Source of the DNA: CALMEC01 sp031372145
Lineage (GTDB): Bacteria; Actinomycetota; Thermoleophilia; Miltoncostaeales; Miltoncostaeaceae
Assembly (NCBI GenBank): GCA_031372145.1
Contig: JANMKR010000143.1
Location: forward strand, 1-39,623
Direction: 5' to 3'
Length of the DNA stretch: 39,623 nucleotides
Shown here: positions 32,502 through 39,623 of the stretch, one piece after another
Layout: every line of letters starts with the position of its first letter
Numbering within the stretch: the first letter of the stretch is position 1
Made by a program: the position numbers and the translations under genes
Notes under the pieces: generated by a model
Told to the model about the DNA's origin: nothing
Database searches by the model: none
What the model saw: the letters and a program-made list of their open reading frames with translations, nothing else

Positions 32502-33593
32502 CTATGTCAGCGGAGCCCCGTTGCACAGCAGGCCCGCGACCTTGGCCTTCGCCGCGGCCAGAACCGGGGCGGGCAAGGGCGCGTACTGCAGGTCAGGTGC
32601 CACCGTCTGACCGTCTCCCAACGCGTAGTCGAGCCAGATTTTGACGTCCTTGGCCTTGGCCTCGGTCAGCCCCGCCTTGCACACGTCCTGGTAGACGAGC
32701 AGGAACGTCGCGGATGCGATGGGGTAGGCCTGCGCGCCCGGAGCGTCGATCGCGCTGAACCGCAGATCGTCGGGAATCGTGAGGCCCTCACCGGCTGCAG
32801 ACGTGCTCTCGAGCGACGCCGTGACGAAGTTGCCGGCCTTGTTCTTGAGGTCCGCGGTGGTGAAGTTGTTCTGCAGGGCGTATGCCTCCTCGACGTACCC
32901 GATCGCGCCCTCGTTCTGCTTGACGCAGGCCGCGACGCCGTCGTTGCCCTTGGCGCCGGTTCCGGTGGGCCATTGGACGGCCTTGTCGCTTCCGACCTTC
33001 GTCTTCCATTCGGGTGAGTAGGCACTGAGGAACGTGGTGAAGAGCTTGGTGGTGCCCGACTCGTCCGAGCGGTGGCAAATGGTCACGTCCTCATCGGGGA
33101 GCGTGACGCCCGAGTTGAGGCCGGCGATTGCGGGATCGTTCCACTTCTTGATCTTGCCGAGGAACACATCGGCGACGGTCGCGCCATCGAGCTTCAGGCC
33201 CTTGTCGACGCCTTTCGTGTTGTACGCGACCGTGACGGCCCCGAACACCGCGGGGACGTGGACCGGCTCACCGACCTTCTGCGCGGCGGCGACCTCTTCG
33301 TCCTTCATGGCCGAGTCGGTCGCACCGAAGTCGACCGTCTTCGCCGTGAACTGGGCGATCCCGCCGCCCGAACCGATGCCCTGGTAGTTGACCGTCAGTC
33401 CGGAGGCGTCCTTGAGTCGAGCCGCCCACTCCTGGTACACCGGCAAGGGGAACGTCGCGCCAGCGCCGTTGAGCGTTCCGCTCGACTGCGGTCCAGTCGC
33501 TCCGCTTCCCGACGTCGAGCTTCCCCCACACCCGACCACGCCGCCTGCAAGCGCAAGGCACGCTCCGGCAGCAATCAGTTTCGTTCGGTTCAC
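32502..33593 (-). CDS. pstS: phosphate-binding lipoprotein PstS
   Basis: A 363-residue substrate-binding lipoprotein on the outer face of the membrane. The signal peptide ends in a lipobox-like LAGGVVGC near residue 22, then a Ser/Gly linker. Phosphate-contact motifs are GAGATFP, GSGGGI and GATDSAM in the first lobe and RSDESGTT in the second. GTG 33593 has GAAGGGG just upstream. It is the first gene of pstSCAB-phoU-phoU and follows a three-unit PHO box. Confidence 0.95.
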   Translation of the reverse strand: MNRTKLIAAGACLALAGGVVGCGGSSTSGSGATGPQSSGTLNGAGATFPLPVYQEWAARLKDASGLTVNYQGIGSGGGIAQFTAKTVDFGATDSAMKDEEVAAAQKVGEPVHVPAVFGAVTVAYNTKGVDKGLKLDGATVADVFLGKIKKWNDPAIAGLNSGVTLPDEDVTICHRSDESGTTKLFTTFLSAYSPEWKTKVGSDKAVQWPTGTGAKGNDGVAACVKQNEGAIGYVEEAYALQNNFTTADLKNKAGNFVTASLESTSAAGEGLTIPDDLRFSAIDAPGAQAYPIASATFLLVYQDVCKAGLTEAKAKDVKIWLDYALGDGQTVAPDLQYAPLPAPVLAAAKAKVAGLLCNGAPLT

Positions 33594-33660
33594 ATCGTCC
33601 CCTTCTCGATCGTTGCCACGAGAGACTCGCACGGTCAATCGGTCGATCGGGACGCAAAGT

Positions 33661-33688
33661 TGTGACGGAATGGTGACGCTCTGGTAAA
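33661..33688 (-). promoter_or_regulatory. PHO box of the pst operon (three 11-bp units)
   Basis: On the minus strand TTTACC (33688-33683), GTCACC (33677-33672) and GTCACA (33666-33661) start exactly 11 bp apart. This is the direct-repeat form bound by PhoB/RegX3/PhoP-type regulators. It lies 68 bases upstream of the pstS start. Confidence 0.7.
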
Positions 33689-33713
33689 CGACGCGCCCGC
33701 CGGCCCCCGCCAA

Positions 33714-34619
33714 TCAGGCAGGGAAGACGCAGCGCACATGCAGTCCTCCGCCGTCGCTCCCGGTCGCCTCCACGCGCCCTCCTGCGGCCACGACGATGTG
33801 CTTGACGATCGCGAGCCCGAGCCCGGTTCCACGCGAGGATCGTGCCCGGTCGGCACGGTAGAAACGCTCGAACAGGCGGAGCAGATCACCGTCGCCGACC
33901 CCGATCCCGTCGTCCACACAGCTCAGGACCGGCCCATCCGCAGTGCGTCTGACCGAGAGGACGACGGTGGCACCCTCGCCCGCGTACCGGATGGCGTTCT
34001 CGACGAGGTTCTCGGCGATCACACGCTGAAGGCGAGGACGCAGCGGAAGCTCGATCGCCTGATCGCCCTCGACGCGCAAGGCCAAACCTGCCCGCGCCGC
34101 CCGGTCCCCGTACGCCGTCAGGACGTCGTGCAGCACCGGGTAGGTCGGTGCGCCACCGAGTGCCACGACCTCTTGGCCGGTCTCGAGCTGACTCAGAAAC
34201 AACACCTCGTCGATCAGCTCGGTCACCTGACCGACCTCACCGCGGGCGAGCTCGATGAGCGCCGGCAGGTCGGCGTTGGGCAGTTCCGCCGACTCCAGGT
34301 GGACCATCATCCGCGCAAGCGGCGTGCGCAGCTCATGTGACACGGCGGCGGTGAAACCAGACCGCAGCTCTTCATACGCGGCGAGTTCCCCGGGCGCTCC
34401 GAAGTAGACCAGTATCTCTGACAGGCCGTCCCCTGTCAGCGGTACCTCGGTCCGCTTGGCCCCATGCAAATGCTCCGGCAGCTCCTGCCCGCGTTCGACA
34501 CCCTCGACGCGCGCGCGCCGGCTGCAGGCAGTGACGATGCCGTGTGCATCGAGGACAGCGACGATCTCCGGGCTCTCCTCGATGAGGACCCTCCCGCGAA
34601 TGGCGTCCGCGTCCGTCAC
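33714..34619 (-). CDS. PhoR/SenX3-like sensor histidine kinase, no membrane segment
   Basis: A 301-residue kinase. A PAS-like domain covers about residues 8-80. The dimerisation box FTAAVSHELRTPL carries phospho-acceptor H95, the N box is ENLVENAIRYA, G1 is VDDGIGVGD and G2 is RGTGLGLAIVKH. No hydrophobic segment is present, unlike usual PhoR/SenX3, so it is likely cytoplasmic. It may sense phosphate through PhoU and PstB (inference). GTG 34619 lies 7 bases after a two-unit PHO box, and the gene runs toward pstS on the same strand. Confidence 0.9.
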   Translation of the reverse strand: MTDADAIRGRVLIEESPEIVAVLDAHGIVTACSRRARVEGVERGQELPEHLHGAKRTEVPLTGDGLSEILVYFGAPGELAAYEELRSGFTAAVSHELRTPLARMMVHLESAELPNADLPALIELARGEVGQVTELIDEVLFLSQLETGQEVVALGGAPTYPVLHDVLTAYGDRAARAGLALRVEGDQAIELPLRPRLQRVIAENLVENAIRYAGEGATVVLSVRRTADGPVLSCVDDGIGVGDGDLLRLFERFYRADRARSSRGTGLGLAIVKHIVVAAGGRVEATGSDGGGLHVRCVFPA

Positions 34620-34625
34620 CAGTTT

Positions 34626-34647
34626 GTCACCTTCCGTTTACCCTGCG
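34626..34647 (+). promoter_or_regulatory. PHO box between the kinase and response-regulator genes
   Basis: GTCACC at 34626-34631 and TTTACC at 34637-34642 are 11 bp apart and match the pstS units. A -10-like TATCCT (34665-34670) lies 28 bases after the start of the second unit and 8 bases before the regulator ATG. The box would thus replace a -35 element and give autoactivation. Confidence 0.65.
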
Positions 34648-34678
34648 CGTGCAGCGACCGCGACTATCCTAGTGTCCG

Positions 34679-35374
34679 ATGACAAAGGTGTTGATCGTTG
34701 AAGACGACCAGGTGATCGCGAAGGGCATGGCCGCGCACCTGGCAAACGCGGACCTGGAGCCGATGGTGGTCTCGGACGGTCAGGTCGCGCTGGCGCGCCT
34801 GCGCTACGAGCAGCCGGACGTCTGCGTACTCGACCTGATGCTTCCTGGGATCGACGGCTGGAAGATCATCGAGTCGGCGCGCGCCGAGGGGATCGGAACC
34901 CCGATCGTGGTCGTCAGCGCCCGCGGGACCGAACATGACCGCGTGCACGCGCTGGAGCTCGGGGCCGACGACTACCTGGTCAAGCCCTTCTCGATGAAGG
35001 AGCTCGTCGCGCGCGTCCGCTCGGCGGCCCGCCGCGGCGTGCGGGCCCAGAGTGCCGAGCGGGGCGAGCCGATCGAGATCGAGGAACTTCGCATCGACCC
35101 GCACGTCGTCGAGGCATACGTCGATGGGCACAATGTGGGGTTGACGCCGACCGAGTTTCGCCTGCTCTACCACCTTGCGCTCTCGCGGGGAAGGGTCCAG
35201 ACCCGCGACGAGCTGCTGCAGGCCATCTGGGGTCGGTGTGAGACCCATCGCGACCGCACCGTCGACGTGTTCGTCCGACGGCTGCGCGACAAGGTCGACC
35301 GACCGGCATCCCGTCACACCTTCATCCAGACGCGTTACGGCGTCGGCTACCGCCTGGATCCCGAACCAAAATAG
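34679..35374 (+). CDS. PhoB/RegX3-like response regulator
   Basis: A 231-residue OmpR-family regulator that presumably activates the pst genes. The receiver domain has acidic D9/D10, phospho-acceptor D52 (VLDLMLPG), a Ser in VVVSARG and K102 (VKPF). The winged-helix domain includes LTPTEFRLLYHL and the recognition helix region DRTVDVFVRRLRDKV. The end is GVGYRLDPEPK. It is divergent from the sensor kinase, and the shared PHO box suggests autoregulation. Confidence 0.93.
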   Translation: MTKVLIVEDDQVIAKGMAAHLANADLEPMVVSDGQVALARLRYEQPDVCVLDLMLPGIDGWKIIESARAEGIGTPIVVVSARGTEHDRVHALELGADDYLVKPFSMKELVARVRSAARRGVRAQSAERGEPIEIEELRIDPHVVEAYVDGHNVGLTPTEFRLLYHLALSRGRVQTRDELLQAIWGRCETHRDRTVDVFVRRLRDKVDRPASRHTFIQTRYGVGYRLDPEPK

Positions 35375-35415
35375 CGACTTAAACGCCGCATTCAGCACGG
35401 CACTTGGGCGGCCTA

Positions 35416-35434
35416 TGAGCCCCTGCGGGGCTCA
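35416..35434. repeat. hairpin repeat unit 1, 8-bp stem TGAGCCCC/GGGGCTCA
   Basis: Perfect stem with loop TGC, followed by AAACGCTGACTGCGG and CTGGATTT at 35449-35456. An almost identical unit lies at 35569. Confidence 0.75.
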
Positions 35435-35499
35435 AACGCTGACTGCGGCTGGATTTCTTCATACGCCGCCTCGGATACGGCTCTTAGTCGGCCTATTCA

Positions 35500-35516
35500 C
35501 CGGGCCTTCAGCCCGG
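35500..35516. repeat. hairpin repeat unit 2 (variant), stem CCGGGC/GCCCGG
   Basis: A six-base perfect stem with loop CTTCA, preceded by GGCCTATT and followed by CTCAAGC and then CTGGATTT at 35535-35542. The stem differs from units 1 and 3 but the flanks match, so base pairing is kept while sequence changes. Confidence 0.7.
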
Positions 35517-35568
35517 CTCAAGCATCCTCGGCGGCTGGATTTTCATTCGGCGCCCTCAGCACGGCCTT

Positions 35569-35587
35569 TGAGCCCCTGCGGGGCTCA
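35569..35587. repeat. hairpin repeat unit 3, copy of unit 1
   Basis: The same 19-base hairpin as unit 1, preceded by CAGCACGGCC and followed by AAACGTTGACTGC and CTGGATTT at 35603-35610. Confidence 0.75.
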
Positions 35588-35694
35588 AACGTTGACTGCC
35601 CGCTGGATTTCCTGGTTCTGATCCAAGGTGTGCAGGGATTTCGTCGGTGTCGGGGTAGAGTTGCGGGGCCGTTCGACGAGATCAGGAGACAGTT

Positions 35695-36651
35695 GTGCGT
35701 GCGATCTGGAAGGGATACATCAGCTTTGGGCTCGTCACGATCCCGGTTGGGATCGGGTTGGCGCAGCAGCGGAAGGAAGTGAGCTTCCGCAACCTGTCGC
35801 GCGAGAGCATGGTCCCCGTCAAGCAGAAGCGCTGGGACCCGGTGCGCGATGTCGAGGTCGGCCCGGACGAGATGATCAAGGGCTACGAGGTCTCGAAAGG
35901 CCGGTTCGTGACCGTCGAGGAGGACGAGCTCTCACGATTTTCGGCCAAGCAGGAGAAGACGATCGAGATCCTGGAGTTCGTGGATCTGGCCGACATCGAT
36001 CCCGTCTACTTCGAGCGGACGTACTGGGTGGAGCCACAGGAGCGGGCCGAGCGGCCGTACGCCCTGTTGCTGCAGGCAATGGAGCGCAGCGGTCGTGGCG
36101 CCATCGGACGGTTCGTGCTGTCGACCAAGGAGCACCTGGTCCTGGTGCGGGCCATGGACGGTGCGCTCGTCATCGAGACGCTCTACTACCCCGAGGACAT
36201 TCGCATCGGCGAGCAGCGCGAGATCCAGGAGCGGATCGCGGCCGTGGAGGTCAAGCCCGAGGAGCTGGCGATCGCCGACCAGCTGATCGAGGCGCTGACC
36301 CACGAGTTCGACGCCTCCAAGTACCGCAACGAGACCCGCCGCGCGCTCGTGGAGTTTCTCGAGGCGAAGGCGGACGGCCAGACGCCGATCATCCCTGAGG
36401 ACATCGGCGAACCGGCCCCGGTCATCGACCTGATGGCCGCGCTCAAGGCGAGTCTGGCCGCCAGCCCGACGCCCGCGGAGGGCGCGACGCCCGCCAAGCC
36501 GGCGCGCACGCGCGCCAAGAAGGACCAGCTTTCGATCGAGGATGCCAAGCTTCGAAAGGTCGCGGACGCGGAGCAGGAAACCGGGGCGGAGACGTCGAAG
36601 ACGTCGTCAAAACCCGCCGCGACCCCCGCGCGCAGACGCAAGGCGTCGTGA
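35695..36651 (+). CDS. ku: non-homologous end-joining protein Ku
   Basis: A 318-residue bacterial Ku that binds broken DNA ends as a dimer and recruits the LigD ligase. The family start MRAIWKGYISFGLVTIPV is present, as are YWVEP, RFVLSTKEHL and the core that ends near residue 250 (IDLMAALKASL). The C-terminal 60 residues are Lys/Ala/Pro-rich, the type of basic tail that aids DNA binding or sliding. GTG 35695 has AGGAG 6 nt upstream. No ligD gene is nearby. Confidence 0.94.
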   Translation: MRAIWKGYISFGLVTIPVGIGLAQQRKEVSFRNLSRESMVPVKQKRWDPVRDVEVGPDEMIKGYEVSKGRFVTVEEDELSRFSAKQEKTIEILEFVDLADIDPVYFERTYWVEPQERAERPYALLLQAMERSGRGAIGRFVLSTKEHLVLVRAMDGALVIETLYYPEDIRIGEQREIQERIAAVEVKPEELAIADQLIEALTHEFDASKYRNETRRALVEFLEAKADGQTPIIPEDIGEPAPVIDLMAALKASLAASPTPAEGATPAKPARTRAKKDQLSIEDAKLRKVADAEQETGAETSKTSSKPAATPARRRKAS

Positions 36652-36654
36652 CAC

Positions 36655-36671
36655 GTCACCACAGCGTCACC
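36655..36671 (+). promoter_or_regulatory. possible two-unit PHO box
   Basis: GTCACC at 36655-36660 repeats at 36666-36671, exactly 11 bp apart, as at pstS and the kinase/regulator region. It lies just after the ku stop and 57 bases before the next gene. No convincing -10 follows, so the evidence is weaker. Confidence 0.4.
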
Positions 36672-36727
36672 GTTTCCTGCTGCTCACGGCTTGGATTTGG
36701 ACCGTCGGCGTGTGAAGATCCACGGTC

Positions 36728-37717
36728 TTGCGATTCGAACGTGATGACCGAGTTGAGCGACGCCGCGCCCGCAGACGCCAGGTGCGTCGCAGACGCCTGG
36801 CCGCATTCCTGATCGTCGGGGGTGTCGGCGCGATCGTCGCGTTCAGCACGACGTCGGTGTTCGCCCCGGCCAAGAACAAGCAGCAGGCCAAGTCCGAGGG
36901 CGCCAAACGGATCGAATTGCCGCTTGGCGGCACGACGATCCTGCCGAACTACCGGGTCGTCGCGTTCTACGGATCGCCCGGCGGAACGCTGCTCGGGGCG
37001 CTTGGCGGCGGCACGCCCAACCAGGTCGCCGAAAAACTCGTGGACGTGGCCTCCGACTACGGCTCACTCGAGCGCCCGGTGATGCCCGCATTCGAGTTGA
37101 TCGCGACGATCGTCCGCGATCGCCCCGGACCGGACGGCCTGTGGAAGTCGCGGCTGCCCGACGACGTGATCGACCAGTACCTGCAGGCGGCCAACCAGCA
37201 GCAGATGCTCCTGATCCTGGACATCCAGCCGGGCAGGGCCAAGTTCATGGACGAGGTCCGCCACTACGAGAAGTGGCTCAAGTATCCGAACGTCTCGCTC
37301 GCGCTCGACCCGGAGTGGAGCATGGGGCCGGGCGAGGTCCCCGGAAAGGTGATCGGCCACACCGACGCGGCGACCATCAACGAGGTGTCGGCGTACCTCG
37401 ATCAGATCGTCCAAACCGACAAGCTTCCGCAGAAACTCCTGCTGATCCACGAGTTCACCGAGTCGATGATCCGGAACCTCAGCGCAATCGTCCCGCGACC
37501 GGGCCTCGCGACGGTGTTCAACGTCGACGGAGTGGGAACACCAGAGGCGAAGACGGGCAAGTACAACAACCTGACCTCCGACCCCGAGCGCCCGGCGTTC
37601 GTGTTCACCGGATTCAAGCTGTTCTACGACGAGGACACCCGGCACAACAGTCGCGTCATGGGACCGTTCGAGGTCCTCGACCTGGACCCGCAGCCGGACG
37701 TCGTCGTCTACGAATAG
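36728..37717 (+). CDS. uncharacterised secreted protein, copy 2 of a two-copy family
   Basis: A 329-residue protein with a very Arg-rich N terminus, one hydrophobic segment (LAAFLIVGGVGAIVAFSTTSVF) and an extracytoplasmic domain. It shares with the protein at 18759-19706 the blocks (Y)RVVAFYG, PAFELI, LLILDIQPGR, LALDPEW, VPGKVIG, INEV, GFKLF and QPDVVVYE. It differs in having a NVDGVGT block where copy 1 has NADGFGT. A glycosidase-like barrel is a guess; function unknown. TTG 36728 is a weak start with no good Shine-Dalgarno; GTG 36782 would still give a full membrane segment. A possible PHO box lies upstream. Confidence 0.8.
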   Translation: MRFERDDRVERRRARRRQVRRRRLAAFLIVGGVGAIVAFSTTSVFAPAKNKQQAKSEGAKRIELPLGGTTILPNYRVVAFYGSPGGTLLGALGGGTPNQVAEKLVDVASDYGSLERPVMPAFELIATIVRDRPGPDGLWKSRLPDDVIDQYLQAANQQQMLLILDIQPGRAKFMDEVRHYEKWLKYPNVSLALDPEWSMGPGEVPGKVIGHTDAATINEVSAYLDQIVQTDKLPQKLLLIHEFTESMIRNLSAIVPRPGLATVFNVDGVGTPEAKTGKYNNLTSDPERPAFVFTGFKLFYDEDTRHNSRVMGPFEVLDLDPQPDVVVYE

Positions 37718-37738
37718 TCGGCGCGGTGGGGTGGGTGA

Positions 37739-39202
37739 TCACTGCGGCCGTTCGCCCGCGGCGACCAACTTCCACGGGCGTGACGGGTCGTCGTCGAGCT
37801 GCAGGATGAACCGCTGGACGAACGTCGTCTCGCGGTCCTTCGACCCGGCCACGACGTTGACCGTGTCGCGGTCCTCGATGTAGCGCACGCCCGTCACCCT
37901 GGCATCGATCGCGACCTTGATCGGATCCTTCGCCGCCAGCTTCGACACCGTCGCCTTCGCCATCTTGGGCCCCCGGATGACGAGTCGGGTCTTGGGGCCA
38001 TTGGGCCGCAAGAGCTCGTCGGCGATCTCCCGGGGCGCGATGTCGAGGAGCGCGTCGTCATCGCCGTCAACGGCCTCGGCCCACGCGCTGATGGTTCGGC
38101 GCACCGCAACCTCGATGACGTCCGGGTTGAGCCGTCCGTCGACGAGGGCGAGGTCCCGTGCGGCGTTGAGCGCATCGTCGGCAAAGTCGACGTCGACCAG
38201 CTCGCCGAGCGGGGTGCCCGCCGGCGCACGGTTCTCGACGCCCTGCTCGATCACGACCTCGTCGCGGATCGACGCCACGTCCTCGTCGGGTAACGCGACC
38301 AGGGGATCGGTCAGGTTGTGCTCGCCCTCGGTGTCCTGCTCGATCGAGACGAGCCTCCATTGACCGTCACGTTTGGCAAGCGTCCAATACTCGCGCAGGT
38401 GCGCCTCTTTGGAGGGATTGCCCGAATGCGGGATGAACCGGCCGTGCTGATCGACGACGTAGTCGTCCATGAGGGCCGCCACGCGAACGACCATGCGGTC
38501 GTCGTCGTCGTCAGCGCGATTGGTCAAGCCGACGTACTCGATGTCGAGCTGCTTGACGTCGACGTGGTTCTGCCAACCCTTGGACGCGAAGTCATCGAGC
38601 CGTCGAGCCCATTCGACCATGAGATCCGGACCGACCATGCTGCGAAGCGCATCCTGGTTGCCTGCGTCCCAAGCCGTCTGGATGTCTCGAAACAGCTTGT
38701 CCGCCGCTGTCGTGACCTCGTCGGCGGCGAAGTAGCTGTCGTCCTCGGCTGCGGTCCGCGCCGCCGGGGGCACATCCTTGGCACGAAGTCTGCGCTCGCG
38801 CTCGGTGGCCTGATCCCGCCACTTTGCGTACTGCCGGCTCCACGTGGCGACCCGCCGCTGCCCACGCTTGGCGATCTCGCCCATGATCACGATGGCGACG
38901 AAAAACGCCACGATGAGCATGAGCCCGAAGAAGAACGCCCGTGGGTCGTCGGTGATGACGAAGCCGCCGCCACCGCCACCGCCGAAGCCACCACCACCAC
39001 CACCGCCGCCACCGCCACCGAAGCCGCCGCCACCGCCACCGCCACCGCCACCGAAGCCGCCGCTCCCGCCGCCGGCTGCACCAATGGTGGGGTTGGGCGC
39101 GGTGATCGTGGGGGCGGTCGACGTCGCAGCACGGCCCACCTGCGCACTTGTGCAGACGTACGCCGCGGTGAGCGCCCACACCGCCCGAGATCTCCTTGTC
39201 AT
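37739..39202 (-). CDS. Tim44-like domain membrane protein with glycine-rich segment
   Basis: A 487-residue protein. A signal-like start (WALTAAYVCTSAQVGRA) is followed by a Gly/Phe repeat segment with FGGGGGG-type runs (about residues 45-82). One membrane helix (FFFGLMLIVAFFVAIVIM) and a charged coiled region come next. A Tim44-like domain then covers about residues 155-330 (AADKLFRDIQTAWDAGNQDALRSMV; YWTLAKRDGQWRLVSIEQ). A second, related C-terminal module ends in PWKLVAAGERPQ. Tim44-like domains act as membrane-associated protein-binding modules. The bacterial role here is unknown. It is convergent with the secreted-family gene and follows gyrA on the same strand. Confidence 0.82.
   Translation of the reverse strand: MTRRSRAVWALTAAYVCTSAQVGRAATSTAPTITAPNPTIGAAGGGSGGFGGGGGGGGGGFGGGGGGGGGGGFGGGGGGGFVITDDPRAFFFGLMLIVAFFVAIVIMGEIAKRGQRRVATWSRQYAKWRDQATERERRLRAKDVPPAARTAAEDDSYFAADEVTTAADKLFRDIQTAWDAGNQDALRSMVGPDLMVEWARRLDDFASKGWQNHVDVKQLDIEYVGLTNRADDDDDRMVVRVAALMDDYVVDQHGRFIPHSGNPSKEAHLREYWTLAKRDGQWRLVSIEQDTEGEHNLTDPLVALPDEDVASIRDEVVIEQGVENRAPAGTPLGELVDVDFADDALNAARDLALVDGRLNPDVIEVAVRRTISAWAEAVDGDDDALLDIAPREIADELLRPNGPKTRLVIRGPKMAKATVSKLAAKDPIKVAIDARVTGVRYIEDRDTVNVVAGSKDRETTFVQRFILQLDDDPSRPWKLVAAGERPQ
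38955..39065. repeat. GCC/ACC-type low-complexity tract encoding poly-Gly
   Basis: Repeated CCGCCACCG-like units, read on the minus strand as FGGGG repeats of the Tim44-like protein. Such tracts can change length by slippage. Confidence 0.65.
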
Positions 39203-39302
39203 GCGAACGATTCTACGGCTGCGGCGGGTCTGCGCCCGCGAGACGACCGCCCGCGGAACCACCGTTGTGACGCGGGGCCGGGGTCATCGGCCCCCTGACG
39301 GC

Positions 39303-39623
39303 TCAGACGGCGGTCGTGGGGCCTTGGTCGGCGTCGTCCGCGTCGTCGCCGGACTCGGTCGCGGCATCGTCATCCGGCGCATCCAGAATGACGTCGCCCT
39401 CCTCATCCTCGTCCTCGAACGGACCCGTCCCTTCTTCGACCGGTGCGATCCCTGAGACGTGGTCCTCGTCGCCCATCACCATCTGGCGGACGCCCTCGGT
39501 CGAACGACCCGTTCGCGGAATCGACTCGACCGCGTTCCTGATGTTCTGTCCCATCATCGAGATGAGCAGGAGTTCCTGACCCTCGCGGACCGGGCGGGCG
39601 GTGACGAGCTCGCCCTTCTTGTC
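39303..39623 (-). CDS. gyrA: DNA gyrase subunit A, C-terminal end (5' part beyond window)
   Basis: The last 106 residues of GyrA, open to the right edge. The final blades of the C-terminal beta-propeller that wraps DNA are visible: GELVTARPVREGQELLLIS, GQNIRNAVESIPRTGRSTEGVRQM, then VSGIAPV. A strongly acidic tail (EDEDEEGD, DAPDDDAATE) completes it, as is usual for gyrase A. Earlier domains are outside the window. The Tim44-like gene lies 100 bases downstream on the same strand. Confidence 0.88.
   Translation of the reverse strand, partial: DKKGELVTARPVREGQELLLISMMGQNIRNAVESIPRTGRSTEGVRQMVMGDEDHVSGIAPVEEGTGPFEDEDEEGDVILDAPDDDAATESGDDADDADQGPTTAV

Larger units (their letters stand above)
35375..35694. 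other. non-coding region between response regulator and ku
   Basis: No gene. It is filled by three related hairpin repeats (35390-35625) and the ku promoter. Candidate ku signals are TAGAGT at 35656-35661 and the ribosome site AGGAG at 35684-35688, 6 nt before GTG 35695. Confidence 0.6.

Overview
The window is a high-GC stretch of chromosome from an actinobacterium. Its gene content points to a deep-branching lineage of the Thermoleophilia/Solirubrobacterales type: an F420-type (DDN) oxidoreductase next to a stand-alone accA/accD carboxyltransferase, a fabZ-H-D-G-F cluster, an actinobacterial-style Ku, and two copies of a secreted family that I recall from Thermoleophilia genomes. That placement is inference. 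Coding density is very high, with frequent ATGA/GTGA/TAGTG stop-start overlaps. Many -10-like hexamers sit only 6-9 nt before a start codon, which suggests widespread leaderless mRNAs. I see no tRNA, rRNA, insertion sequence, prophage or CRISPR array.

Layout, left to right. 1-2.6 kb: 5' part of a secreted Gly-rich, DUF11-repeat surface protein that runs off the left edge, with an awkward start region. 2.9-9.5 kb: a TauE/SafE permease and otsB (divergent), a PolX DNA polymerase/exonuclease, an L,D-transpeptidase - thioredoxin - small protein operon, and a small zinc-ligand protein of unknown role with an inverted-repeat-rich upstream region. 9.5-15.3 kb: a HAD phosphatase coupled to ileS, an alpha/beta hydrolase coupled to a lipid-kinase-like gene, and a 74-residue orphan. 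15.3-21.2 kb: accD-accA, a DDN-family protein, an EamA exporter, the first copy of an uncharacterised secreted family, a small membrane protein and a secreted thermonuclease.

21.2-26.2 kb: fatty-acid synthesis operon fabZ-fabH-fabD-fabG-fabF, coupled at its 3' end to a Cys-type protein phosphatase; no acpP is present. 26.5-28.2 kb: an SDR whose best start is an AUC codon behind a good Shine-Dalgarno, and a degenerate metallo-beta-lactamase-like protein. 28.2-35.4 kb: a complete phosphate module, pstS-pstC-pstA-pstB-phoU-phoU plus a soluble PhoR/SenX3-like kinase, with a divergent PhoB/RegX3-like regulator. 11-bp-spaced PHO boxes lie before pstS, between the kinase and regulator genes, and possibly before a third gene at 36.7 kb. 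35.4-35.7 kb: a non-coding array of three hairpin repeats. 35.7-39.6 kb: ku, the second copy of the secreted family, a Tim44-like Gly-rich membrane protein, and the 3' end of gyrA running off the right edge.

Functionally the window joins lipid supply (accAD, fab genes, lipid kinase), envelope building (L,D-transpeptidase, surface protein), phosphate homeostasis, and DNA maintenance (PolX, Ku, GyrA). The most novel material is the two-copy secreted family with a possible Pho link, the HNH-like zinc protein with its repeat-rich leader, the hairpin array, and several non-canonical translation starts.
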